A stretch of 33,155 nucleotides of DNA from the NCBI GenBank assembly GCA_902803685.1, contig CADCQR010000064.1, forward strand, positions 1 to 33,155. The letters are read 5' to 3'. A program made the position numbers and the translations under genes. Below, piece after piece: positions 23,504-31,606 of the stretch. Position 1 is the first letter of the stretch. Each line of letters starts with the position of its first letter. The notes under the pieces were generated by a model that was not told the DNA's origin, made no database searches, and saw nothing but the letters and a program-made list of their open reading frames with translations. This DNA is from an uncultured Erysipelotrichaceae bacterium (GTDB lineage Bacteria > Bacillota_I > Bacilli_A > RF39 > UBA660).

Positions 23504-24487
23504 ATGAAATGGAAAATAGGCGATATTACTATTGATAATCAAGTGGTTTTAGCACCTATGGCTGGAATTTGTAATTCTGCGTATAGAAGAATATGTAAGG
23601 AAATGGGGTGTGGACTTATATATGCAGAGATGGTTAGTGACAAGGCTATATCTTATGGTAATCAGAAGACTTTAGATATGTTGTATATGACAGATGAAGA
23701 AAGACCAATAGTACAGCAGATTTTTGGCTGTGATTTAGATTCATTTGTTGTAGCTGCTAAATATATATATCAAAATATGCATCCTGACATTATAGATATT
23801 AATATGGGGTGTCCCGTGCCAAAGGTTGCTGTTAGAGCTCAGGCGGGCTCTGCACTCCTAAAAAATCCTAATAAGGTCTATGAAATTGTTAAGGCTGTAG
23901 TGGAAGCTGTTCCTATTCCAGTAACTGTAAAAATTAGAAGTGGGTGGGACAGTAATTCTATAAATGCTGTAGAGATAGCAAAGATGATTGAAAGTGCTGG
24001 CGCTAGTGCCATTTGTGTTCATCCTAGGACGCGTAGTCAAGGGTATTCTGGAAAAGCAGATTGGAGTATAATTAAAAGCGTTAAAGCGGCTGTTAATATA
24101 CCTGTTATTGGTAATGGTGATATTCGTCGGCCAGAGGATGCAGTAGATATGCTTCAGCAGACTGGATGTGATGCTGTTATGATTGGGCGCGGGGCATTAG
24201 GTAATCCTTGGCTAATTCGAGATACCATTAATGTTTTATCAGGCTTGAATGTTATTTCTACTACTGTTGATGACAAGATTGATATTTGTTTAAAACACTT
24301 GAATTATTTGCTTGAATTAAAAAATGATAAAATTGCTTGTTTGGAGATAAGAAATCATATTGCTTGGTATTTTAGGGGGGTTGAAGGGTCAACCGAATTG
24401 AAGCAATCTGTTAACAAATGTAGTTCAGTTGCTGAAATTAGATCTTTATTAATAGAGTTTAAGGAGAAATACAATGAAAAAAAATAA
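23504..24487 (+). CDS. dusB: tRNA-dihydrouridine synthase (DusB-like)
   Basis: Dus enzymes reduce uridine to dihydrouridine in tRNA using FMN and NADPH. The 327-aa protein is a TIM-barrel Dus: APMAGICNSAYRRI at the start, YAEMVSDKAI, INMGCPVPK with catalytic C103, VTVKIRSGWD and VHPRTRSQGYSGKADW, then IGNGDIRRPEDA and MIGRGALGNPW for FMN binding. A GGTGATTT lies just before ATG 23504. It overlaps the next gene by 14 bases. Position before lysS matches B. subtilis dusB (yacF) and supports the DusB assignment. Which U is modified is not visible. Confidence 0.94.
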   Translation: MKWKIGDITIDNQVVLAPMAGICNSAYRRICKEMGCGLIYAEMVSDKAISYGNQKTLDMLYMTDEERPIVQQIFGCDLDSFVVAAKYIYQNMHPDIIDINMGCPVPKVAVRAQAGSALLKNPNKVYEIVKAVVEAVPIPVTVKIRSGWDSNSINAVEIAKMIESAGASAICVHPRTRSQGYSGKADWSIIKSVKAAVNIPVIGNGDIRRPEDAVDMLQQTGCDAVMIGRGALGNPWLIRDTINVLSGLNVISTTVDDKIDICLKHLNYLLELKNDKIACLEIRNHIAWYFRGVEGSTELKQSVNKCSSVAEIRSLLIEFKEKYNEKK

Positions 24488-25073
24488 AAATGCACTTTTT
24501 TTACAGAGACTTTTTGCTTATTTAATTGATGTGATTATAGTTGCTGTTTTAGCAGGAATGTTAAGTTCACCTCTTATAAACAAAACTTCTACGGAAAAAA
24601 TAAATAAAGAACTAACATCAGTATTACAGAAATATCAAAAACAGGAGATAACCTTTGACACGTATTTAAAGGAATATAGCGTGCTTGCCCTCGAATCATC
24701 TAAGCAGAGCGGAATTGTTAACGTTTTTAGTGTTTTTGTAAGTATTTTGTATTTTATTGTTTTTCAATTATATAATAAAGGGCAAACACTGGGGAAAAAA
24801 ATTTTGCGAATTAAAGTTGTTTCTGATAGTGGTGAGTTGACGATGAATCAGATGATTTTTCGTAGTTTGTTAATAAATTCAATTTTATTAAATATGATAA
24901 CTATTGCGGTAATTTCTTTTATAAGTGATTCAATGACATATTTCTATGTAGTTGGTTTTTTAGAATTATTGCAGTATATATTTTTTATAACTTGTTTGTT
25001 TATGGTAATGTTTTCGAAAGAAAAAATATCTTTGCATGATAAAATTACTAAAACACGTGTAGTAAATATTTAA
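24474..25073 (+). CDS. RDD-family membrane protein
   Basis: This 199-aa membrane protein has about four transmembrane segments (about 10-31, 75-97, 123-145 and 158-181). It has the RDD-family N-terminal block FLQRLFAYLIDVIIVAVLAG, the central NKGQTLGKKILRIKV, and the RSLLINSI region. RDD proteins are poorly characterised; some act in ion or solute transport. A polar stretch (about 40-70) between the first two helices is longer than in small RDD proteins. AAGGAGAAAT precedes ATG 24474, which lies inside the dusB 3' end, so translation is coupled. lysS follows 11 bases later, so dusB, this gene and lysS are one transcription unit. Confidence 0.85.
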   Translation: MKKNKNALFLQRLFAYLIDVIIVAVLAGMLSSPLINKTSTEKINKELTSVLQKYQKQEITFDTYLKEYSVLALESSKQSGIVNVFSVFVSILYFIVFQLYNKGQTLGKKILRIKVVSDSGELTMNQMIFRSLLINSILLNMITIAVISFISDSMTYFYVVGFLELLQYIFFITCLFMVMFSKEKISLHDKITKTRVVNI

Positions 25074-25084
25074 GGAGAGTTAGT

Positions 25085-26560
25085 ATGAGAAATTTTAGTG
25101 AACAAGAATTAGTAAGAAGAGAGAAATTGTCTAAAATCAGCAATCCGTATCCAGATAGGTTTGAAGTAAATTATGAATTATGTGATGCTGCAAAACTTGA
25201 AGATGGTACTAATAATGTAAACATTGCTGGTAGGATTATCTTAATGAGAAAAATGGGAAAAATGAGTTTTTTAACTATAGGTGATATAAGCGGCAAAATT
25301 CAAATTTCTGTTAAAGTAGACATGATTGGTGATGAAGCTTATCAGAAATTTAAGTCTGATTTTGATATTGGAGATTTTATAGGTGTAAGTGGGGAGATTT
25401 TTACTACTCATACAGGTGAAAAGACAGTACGTGCTAGTAAAATTACATTTTTAGGAAAAGCATTGAAGCCATTACCAGAAAAATTCCATGGAGTCGAAGA
25501 TATAGAGAAAATATACAGAGAGAGATATATTGATTTAATAACGAATGATGAAAGTAAAATGAAATTTATATTTAGAAGTAGATTTATTCGTGAGTTAAGA
25601 AATTATCTTGATAAAAAAGGATATTTGGAAGTTGAAACTCCGATTTTAAATAATAAAGCTAGTGGCGCTTTGGCTAAGCCATTCATTACTCATCATAATG
25701 CTTTAGATATAGATTTGTTTTTAAGAATAGCACCAGAGACATATTTGAAAAGAGCTATAGTTGGTGGATTTACAAAGGTTTTTGAAATAGCAAGGTGCTT
25801 TAGAAATGAAGGTATCGATGCTACTCATTTGCAAGACTTTACTATGATAGAGGGATATTGTGCTTATTATAATTATAAGGATAATATGAAGTTTTTGCGT
25901 GAGATGCTACAAGAAGTAATTTACAAATTATTTGGTACGCTTAATATTTCTGTTGGAGATAAAGAAGTCGATTTAAGTGGAGAATGGGAAGTTGTAAGTT
26001 TTAGAGATTTATTATTAAGATATAGTGATATTGATTTGAAAGTTTATGATACGAAAGAAAAACTTTTGAAGAAAATTTTGGATGATAAGTTGGAAATAGA
26101 TTCTGATACTCCGCTTGAAAATTTAGGTTATGGCAATTTAGTTGATCAATTATATAAGAAAGTTGCTAGGGTTAATGTAATTAATCCATTGTTTTTGACT
26201 GAACATCCAATTGAGTTGAGTCCATTAGCACGTGCTAATGATGATAATCCAGAGATTACAGATAGATTCCAATTGGTTATAAATGGTGCTGAAATTATTA
26301 ATGGTTACTCAGAACTTGTTGATCCACAGGAACAGGAAAGACGATTATTAGAGCAAGCCAAATTAAAAGCTGGTGGTGATGATGAAGCAATGCCAATGGA
26401 TTATGACTATATTTCAGCCATGGAATGTGGTATGCCTCCAATTAGTGGTTGGGGAATGGGAATTGATAGGATTGTTCAATTATTAACTAACTCTCCTAAT
26501 ATAAAAGATGGAATATTATTTCCTTTGATGCGTCCTATAAATGATGAAAAAGAAGTTTAG
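25085..26560 (+). CDS. lysS: Lysyl-tRNA synthetase (class II)
   Basis: Class II LysRS charges tRNA-Lys. The 491-aa protein has an N-terminal OB-fold anticodon-binding domain (about 45-135, VNIAGRIILMRKMGKMSF), motif 1 (RDL-like YIDLITND, then VETPILNNKASGALAKPF), motif 2 (FEIARCFRNEGID), and motif 3 (GWGMGIDRIVQLLTN). It has the usual class II LysRS length. AAGGAGAG (25072-25079) precedes ATG 25085. There is no T-box or other leader. The operon ends at a strong hairpin that includes the lysS stop codon in its loop. The dusB-lysS order matches B. subtilis. Confidence 0.97.
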   Translation: MRNFSEQELVRREKLSKISNPYPDRFEVNYELCDAAKLEDGTNNVNIAGRIILMRKMGKMSFLTIGDISGKIQISVKVDMIGDEAYQKFKSDFDIGDFIGVSGEIFTTHTGEKTVRASKITFLGKALKPLPEKFHGVEDIEKIYRERYIDLITNDESKMKFIFRSRFIRELRNYLDKKGYLEVETPILNNKASGALAKPFITHHNALDIDLFLRIAPETYLKRAIVGGFTKVFEIARCFRNEGIDATHLQDFTMIEGYCAYYNYKDNMKFLREMLQEVIYKLFGTLNISVGDKEVDLSGEWEVVSFRDLLLRYSDIDLKVYDTKEKLLKKILDDKLEIDSDTPLENLGYGNLVDQLYKKVARVNVINPLFLTEHPIELSPLARANDDNPEITDRFQLVINGAEIINGYSELVDPQEQERRLLEQAKLKAGGDDEAMPMDYDYISAMECGMPPISGWGMGIDRIVQLLTNSPNIKDGILFPLMRPINDEKEV

Positions 26561-26574
26561 ACTAACTTCTTTTT
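26547..26574 (+). terminator. lysS terminator spanning the stop codon
   Basis: AAAAAGAAGTT (26547-26557) pairs perfectly over 11 bp with AACTTCTTTTT (26564-26574). The six-base loop contains the TAG stop of lysS. Confidence 0.85.
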
Positions 26575-26607
26575 CATTAAAATTTCAGATAAAATATAGG
26601 CTAATGC

Positions 26608-26636
26608 TTGTAAATTAAATTTGTAGTAGTTATAAT
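26608..26636 (+). promoter_or_regulatory. Promoter of the permease gene
   Basis: TTGTAA (26608-26613), a 17-nt spacer and TATAAT (26631-26636), with a GGGAGG Shine-Dalgarno following closely. Confidence 0.6.
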
Positions 26637-26654
26637 TATAGTGGGAGGTTAATT

Positions 26655-28283
26655 ATGAAAAAACATAATATATTTAAGGTTATCCTTATCACAATAATGA
26701 CTTGTTTTGTTTTTACATGGATTTTAAAATCGGCAAGTTATCAATATGAATTTGTTGATCAAGGAAGAGTTCAGATGGGGTTATTTGACCTGTTTAGTTA
26801 TCCATTAACGTCACTTTCTTATTTTGGATATATTTCATTATATCTTATAGTGATTGGTGGATTTTATGGAATTTTGTATAAGATTCCAGCGTATCGTAGT
26901 TTGTTGGAAGGTCTCGCTAACAAATTAAAGAAAAAAGCTGTTCTTAGTATTGCTGTTATTGTAATATTGTTTGCACTTTTGACATCAATTTGTGGGCTTC
27001 AATTAGGATTATTTTTATTTTTCCCTTTTGTAGCTTCATTAATCTTATTGATGGGATATGATAAGATTGTTGTTGCATTAACTTTAGTAGGTTCTACTAT
27101 GGTTGGTATGATAGGGTCAACTTATGCATATAATAATACGTATATTTTAGATTCATATTTGGGAACTTCTATTAAAGATAATATTGCATTAAAGTTTGCT
27201 TTATTAATTGTTGGCGTTGCATTGTTGTTATTCAATATTGTTATGTATATTAAAAAAAGTAATAATTTAGTTGAATTAGTTTCACCCGATGATGGTGTGA
27301 AAAATTCAGAAAGCAAAGTTGTTGATGTAGTTGAATCAGATGACGAAGAACCAGTAAAGAAAGAAGTGAAGAAAACTTCTTCTTCAAAGGTTGTTGGTAA
27401 AAAATCACAAAAAACTAGTAAGGCAACCACGGCAAAGAAGACAACAAAAAAATCAAAAAGCAATAATAAAGCTGCTGCTTTATATGATGATGTTATTATC
27501 GATAAAGACGATAATGATGACAGTTATTTAGTTCCACAGATGAATAAGGGATCTAAATCAAAATTACCTCTAATAATAGGTTTTGCTATTTTGTTTGTAA
27601 TAATGGTATTAGCTTTTATACCTTGGGAGAATTCTTTTGGATTGAAGGTAATGAGCGATGCATCAACTGCTGTTAAAGGCTTTAAGGTATTTGGTTTTGA
27701 ATTATTTGGCAAACTTTTAGGTGGATTTAATACGTTTGGTGAATGGATGGTTGCTGATATGATATTGCCGATAATACTTATTGCATTACTACTATCTTAT
27801 ATTTACCGTGTTAAATTTGATGATGTTATTGATGGCTTTGTTGCTGGTGCCAAAAAAGCAATGGGACCTGCTGTTGTGTCTTTGTTAATATATGTAGTAT
27901 TAATAATAAGTACTTATCATCCATTCCAGTTAACTATTTATAAGTGGTTATTAGGAAAGGGTACAAAATTAAATATAGTTACTACATCTATTATTGCCAT
28001 GTTGTCTAGTGTTCTTAATGTTGATTCTGTTTATGCATTCCAGGCATCAGTACCATATTTAATTAGCGTGGTTACAGATCAAGATGTTTATCCAATTATC
28101 GGTGTAATATATCAATCTATTTATGGAATTACAATGTTGTTTGCGCCTACTAGTGTTGTGTTAATGACTACTTTATCTTATTTGAATGTAACGTACAAAG
28201 AGTGGTTCAAGAGTATTTGGAAATTGTTGCTTGAACTAGTTGTTGTGGCTTTGATAATATTTACTATTTTACTATTCATATAA
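26655..28283 (+). CDS. YfcC-like membrane permease with a charged central linker
   Basis: This 542-aa integral membrane protein is monocistronic, with its own promoter and terminator. Its two hydrophobic halves are joined by a 100-residue hydrophilic linker. The N-terminal half has about six transmembrane helices (about 8-26, 55-75, 94-130 as two, 137-158, 178-199), with LIVIGGFYGIL, LLTSICGLQLGLFLFFP and LMGYDKIVVALTLVGSTM resembling YfcC/C4-dicarboxylate-type transporters of the IT superfamily. The linker (200-303) is rich in Lys, Ser, Thr, Asp and Glu. The C-terminal half (304-542) has further helices. The substrate cannot be assigned from this; a basic amino acid or peptide transporter is possible. 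No neighbour helps. Confidence 0.6.
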   Translation: MKKHNIFKVILITIMTCFVFTWILKSASYQYEFVDQGRVQMGLFDLFSYPLTSLSYFGYISLYLIVIGGFYGILYKIPAYRSLLEGLANKLKKKAVLSIAVIVILFALLTSICGLQLGLFLFFPFVASLILLMGYDKIVVALTLVGSTMVGMIGSTYAYNNTYILDSYLGTSIKDNIALKFALLIVGVALLLFNIVMYIKKSNNLVELVSPDDGVKNSESKVVDVVESDDEEPVKKEVKKTSSSKVVGKKSQKTSKATTAKKTTKKSKSNNKAAALYDDVIIDKDDNDDSYLVPQMNKGSKSKLPLIIGFAILFVIMVLAFIPWENSFGLKVMSDASTAVKGFKVFGFELFGKLLGGFNTFGEWMVADMILPIILIALLLSYIYRVKFDDVIDGFVAGAKKAMGPAVVSLLIYVVLIISTYHPFQLTIYKWLLGKGTKLNIVTTSIIAMLSSVLNVDSVYAFQASVPYLISVVTDQDVYPIIGVIYQSIYGITMLFAPTSVVLMTTLSYLNVTYKEWFKSIWKLLLELVVVALIIFTILLFI

Positions 28284-28302
28284 GGTATTTTATAAATAAT
28301 TG

Positions 28303-28330
28303 AAGATGATGTGAATCATCTTTTTATTTT
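28303..28330 (+). terminator. Permease gene terminator
   Basis: AAGATGAT (28303-28310), loop GTGA and ATCATCTT (28315-28322), an 8-bp stem followed by a T-rich tract. Confidence 0.85.
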
Positions 28331-28346
28331 TATTTTATTTTATTTA

Positions 28347-28355
28347 TGTTATACT
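28347..28355 (+). promoter_or_regulatory. Extended -10 promoter of the cysS operon
   Basis: TGTTATACT is a one-mismatch extended -10, six bases before the AGGTGATT Shine-Dalgarno of cysS, so the leader would be very short. Confidence 0.5.
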
Positions 28356-28371
28356 CTTTACAGGTGATTTT

Positions 28372-29769
28372 ATGAGATTATATAACAGTTTAACAAGGAA
28401 AATAGAAGATTTTGTTCCGCATGATGGTAATATTGTGAAACTTTATACTTGTGGACCTACAGTTTATCATTATGCTCATATTGGAAATATAAGGAATTAT
28501 ATTGGTCATGATATTTTAGAGAAAACACTTAAATATTTAGGTTATGATGTGCAACGTGCTATGAATATAACTGATGTTGGACATTTAACAAGTGATTCTG
28601 ATTCTGGTGAGGATAAAATGGAAGTTGCACGAAAGAGAGAAGGTAAATCTGCTTATGATATTGCAAAATATTATACAGATGCTTTCTTCGAAGATTATAG
28701 AAAAGTGAATTGTGCTATGCCAAAGATTATTTCTCCTGCTACTCAGAATGTTGATTTTTATATAGAAATTATAGAAAAATTGTTAAAAGATCAATATGCT
28801 TATATTTCTGAGGGAAATATTTACTTTGATATTTCAATGGTAAAAAACTATTATTCATTAACAAATAATTCAGAAGATGATATGGTTGTTGGCGCGCGCG
28901 AAAGTGTTGAATATGACGATAAGAAGAAAAATCAAGCAGACTTTGCGTTATGGTTTACTGTCAGCAAATTTGAAAATCACGAGATGTTATGGGATTCTCC
29001 ATGGGGACGTGGATATCCAGGGTGGCATATTGAATGTACTGGTATAGCTATAAAATATCTTGGTGAGTATTTAGATATTCACGCTGGCGGTGTAGATAAT
29101 ATTTTTCCGCATCATACTAATGAAATTGCTCAATCCGAAGCTTTTTTGGGCCATAAATGGTGTAATTATTGGTTTCATAATGAGCATTTGATTGATGAGT
29201 CCGGAAAAATGAGTAAGTCCAAGGGTGATATCTTGCGTGTAACATCATTAGAGGAAAAAGGATATAATCCTTTGGCATTTAGACTAATGGTTTTGAATTC
29301 TCATTATAGAAAGCAACTTTTGTTTTCTTATGATGCTTTGGATCAAGCTCAAAATATTTTAGATAAATTATATAGGCGTATTTCTTCAATTAAAAATGAT
29401 GGTGATTTGCAAGTTGAGGCTTTTGAAACATATAAAAAGCACTTTATTGCAGAAATTAGTGAGGATTTGAATACGTCTAATGCTTTAACTATTGTTTATG
29501 ATATTTTAAAAGATGATAGTTTGAATGGTAAGACTAAGCTTGAATTATTGGGTGATTTTGATAATGTTTTGTCATTAAATCTTATTAGGAAAGACAAGAT
29601 AATAGATGGGGAATTGCTTGAATTTATAAATAATAAGATAGACGAAAGAAATTTAGCTAAAAAGGCCGGCAATTATGCGTTGGCTGATAGTATACGGGAT
29701 GAGTTGAAAGAAAAAGGTGTAAGACTTATAGATACTCGTAGTGGTACAAATTACGAAATAGATAATTAG
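28372..29769 (+). CDS. cysS: Cysteinyl-tRNA synthetase
   Basis: This class I synthetase charges tRNA-Cys. The 465-aa protein has the usual CGPTVYHYAHIGN start, including zinc ligand C27 and the HIGH-equivalent HIGN (36-39), the remaining zinc ligands C222, H247 and E251, and KMSKS (279-283). The C-terminal anticodon-binding and DALR-like helices complete the length. AGGTGATT (28362-28369) precedes ATG 28372. It leads the operon cysS-mrnC-rlmB-sigH, the same order as in B. subtilis; gltX and cysE, which normally precede it, are absent. No cysteine T-box leader is visible. Confidence 0.97.
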   Translation: MRLYNSLTRKIEDFVPHDGNIVKLYTCGPTVYHYAHIGNIRNYIGHDILEKTLKYLGYDVQRAMNITDVGHLTSDSDSGEDKMEVARKREGKSAYDIAKYYTDAFFEDYRKVNCAMPKIISPATQNVDFYIEIIEKLLKDQYAYISEGNIYFDISMVKNYYSLTNNSEDDMVVGARESVEYDDKKKNQADFALWFTVSKFENHEMLWDSPWGRGYPGWHIECTGIAIKYLGEYLDIHAGGVDNIFPHHTNEIAQSEAFLGHKWCNYWFHNEHLIDESGKMSKSKGDILRVTSLEEKGYNPLAFRLMVLNSHYRKQLLFSYDALDQAQNILDKLYRRISSIKNDGDLQVEAFETYKKHFIAEISEDLNTSNALTIVYDILKDDSLNGKTKLELLGDFDNVLSLNLIRKDKIIDGELLEFINNKIDERNLAKKAGNYALADSIRDELKEKGVRLIDTRSGTNYEIDN

Positions 29770-29777
29770 GAGTTTTT

Positions 29778-30161
29778 ATGCAAGTTAATCAGATTAATAG
29801 TTTGGTTTTAGCTTATATAGGTGATAGTATATATGAAAACTATATACGCCATTATTTAGTGTTCAAAGGATATGCTTCTGTTAATGAGCTACAGAAAGCT
29901 GCAATAAATTATGTTAGTGCTATGGCACAAGCTAAATTTGTCAAGCAGATGATTGCTAGCAAGTTTTTGAGTGAAGATGAAATTTCAGTTGTTAATAGAA
30001 TACGAAATAATAAGAATCATGGGCATCCTAAAAATTGTGATATTGTTACTTATAAGTGGGCTACTGGCTTAGAAGGTTTGATTGGTTATTTGGATTTAAT
30101 ATCTAATAGTGAGAGAATTGTAGCAATTATGGAATATATTGTTGGAGAAAAAGTATGTTAG
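29778..30161 (+). CDS. mrnC: Mini-ribonuclease III (MrnC)
   Basis: Mini-RNase III trims 23S rRNA precursor ends in Bacilli. It is an RNase III catalytic domain without the dsRNA-binding domain. The 127-aa protein shows the signature LVLAYIGDSIYENYIRHYL (8-26), with the catalytic GD. The second acidic cluster near residues 66-77 (FLSEDEISVVNRIRN) is in the usual place, and LEGLIGYLDL follows. AGGAG just after the cysS stop precedes ATG 29778. Its 3' end overlaps rlmB by 7 bases. The cysS-mrnC-rlmB triad is strongly conserved in Firmicutes. Confidence 0.96.
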   Translation: MQVNQINSLVLAYIGDSIYENYIRHYLVFKGYASVNELQKAAINYVSAMAQAKFVKQMIASKFLSEDEISVVNRIRNNKNHGHPKNCDIVTYKWATGLEGLIGYLDLISNSERIVAIMEYIVGEKVC

Positions 30162-30853
30162 TTTATGGTAGAAATGTTGCGAAAGATATTTTAAAAAAAA
30201 ATAAAAAGGTAAGAAAAGTTATTTTACAAGAAAACTTCGATGATAAAGAAATAAATTCTTTACTTGAAAATGGGAAATTTGATATTAGTTTTTTAACAAA
30301 AAACAAAATGGATAATTTGTCTAATGGTAATCATCAAGGTATAATCTTAGATATTCCGGATTATAAATATAAACAGCTGCCAGAAATAATGAGGAATAAT
30401 CCACGCTTTTTTGTTATTTTAGATCATCTAGAAGACCCGCATAATCTCGGAGCAATTATTAGGACTTGTGAAGCTGCTGGTGTTGATGCTATTCTAATAC
30501 CGAAAGATAGACAAGTTCAGATAAATTCGACTGTTATGAAAACCAGTGTTGGTACTTTGGATAACGTAGATATTGTTAGTGTTTCAAATATTGTTAATGC
30601 TATAAATCAGCTAAAAGCTAATGGCTTTTGGATAGTTGGAACATCATTAGATTGTGAGTGTGATTATAGGACTGTAAATTATGATGGAAAAATAGCTTTA
30701 GTTATAGGAAATGAAAATAGTGGGATTTCAAGACTGGTAGAAAAATCTTGTGATTTTGTGGTAAAAATACCAATGTATGGTATGACGAACAGTTTGAATG
30801 CTTCTGTGGCAGCTGGCATTATGATTTATGAAATTATCCGTAATAGAAAGTAG
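30155..30853 (+). CDS. rlmB: 23S rRNA (guanosine-2'-O)-methyltransferase RlmB family (TrmH-type SPOUT)
   Basis: This SPOUT-class methyltransferase methylates a ribose in 23S rRNA (family target G2251). The 232-aa protein has an N-terminal RNA-binding substrate domain starting with VYGRNVAKDIL and the SPOUT core: LDHLEDPHNLGAIIRTCEAA (motif 1), LVIGNENSGIS (motif 2) and IPMYGMTNSLNASVAAGI (motif 3), the trefoil-knot SAM site. ATG 30155 lies inside the end of mrnC and has a GGAG upstream, so translation is coupled. It is followed seven bases later by the sigma factor gene. yacP (rae1), which usually separates rlmB and sigH in B. subtilis, is absent. Confidence 0.96.
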   Translation: MLVYGRNVAKDILKKNKKVRKVILQENFDDKEINSLLENGKFDISFLTKNKMDNLSNGNHQGIILDIPDYKYKQLPEIMRNNPRFFVILDHLEDPHNLGAIIRTCEAAGVDAILIPKDRQVQINSTVMKTSVGTLDNVDIVSVSNIVNAINQLKANGFWIVGTSLDCECDYRTVNYDGKIALVIGNENSGISRLVEKSCDFVVKIPMYGMTNSLNASVAAGIMIYEIIRNRK

Positions 30854-30859
30854 GATATT

Positions 30860-31417
30860 TTGAATTTAAATAAAGATAATGATTATGAATTGATTTATTA
30901 TATTAGTCAAGGTGACGATGAAGCCTTTTGTCAATTACTAAAAAAATATAATAATTTGTTGCTACATAGTGCAACATTTTATTTTCAAAAGTATCGATAT
31001 ATAGGTGTCTCTTTTGAGGATTTGTATCAGGAATCTCAAATTGGATTTGTTAACGCTTTAAAAAGCTTTAATGATGATATTTCTTTGTTTCCTAGCTATG
31101 CTAAACTATGTATTGAAAATAATTTAAAAACGTATTGCAGAAATTATAATAATCTAAAGAATTATCCGTTGAATTTTAGCGTTTGTGAAGAAAGTGTAGA
31201 TTATTGTGTTGGATATTATGATGAAAACATTTTAGAGGAAAATGAACGTTTTTTTGAAAGTAAAAATTTATTGAATTTCAAATTAAGTATTGTATATGAA
31301 TTGCGCTATAATGGTTTTTCTTATAAGGAAATATCAAAGTTGCTAGATTTGGCATTTTCTACTGTTGATGGAAGAATATCTATGATAAAGAAAATATTAA
31401 AGGATGCTAAGCTTTAA
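30860..31417 (+). CDS. sigH: SigH-like sigma-70 family factor
   Basis: This is a 185-aa alternative sigma factor. Region 2 is readable (DDEAFCQLLKKYNNLL ... FEDLYQESQIGFVNALKSF), including the -10 recognition helix area, and region 4 ends the protein (YNGFSYKEISKLLDLAFSTVDGRI), with the HTH that contacts the -35 element. It is smaller than B. subtilis SigH (218 aa) and its intervening region is short and Asn/Tyr-rich, so target specificity may have drifted. Position after cysS-mrnC-rlmB matches sigH, which starts the sporulation programme and fits the other sporulation genes here. TTG 30860 is the start behind TAGGAT. rpmG and secE-nusG, which usually follow, do not continue on this strand. 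Confidence 0.85.
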   Translation: MNLNKDNDYELIYYISQGDDEAFCQLLKKYNNLLLHSATFYFQKYRYIGVSFEDLYQESQIGFVNALKSFNDDISLFPSYAKLCIENNLKTYCRNYNNLKNYPLNFSVCEESVDYCVGYYDENILEENERFFESKNLLNFKLSIVYELRYNGFSYKEISKLLDLAFSTVDGRISMIKKILKDAKL

Positions 31418-31455
31418 CGTAATTAAAAGTATTATGCTCTAAGGTCAATATTTTC

Positions 31456-31562
31456 TGTTATAAATCTATTATTTGGAGACTATTTAATCTTGAAATATAT
31501 TAATTGTGTGGCTTGAAAAATAATTAACTAATATTAAAAGATAATTTGAATTGTCTTTTTTT
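31456..31562 (+). ncRNA. Candidate small transcript between sigH and the next gene
   Basis: An extended -10 TGTTATAAA (31456-31464) would start an RNA near 31471. A rho-independent hairpin (31538-31546 with 31549-31557, one T-G pair, tight loop) followed by seven T ends it near 31562, giving a transcript of about 90 nt with no ORF. It could equally be the leader and attenuator of the gene at 31607, or the terminator of the cysS-sigH operon with a chance -10. Confidence 0.3.
31536..31562 (+). terminator. Terminator after sigH
   Basis: A nine-pair AT-rich stem (AAGATAATT / AATTGTCTT with a T-G pair) with the innermost pair probably open, followed by a T-run. It lies about 120 bases after the sigH stop. 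Confidence 0.7.
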
Positions 31563-31606
31563 ATATTTTGTTTTAAAATTATTTATATGATAGGGAGTGT
31601 TGATAT

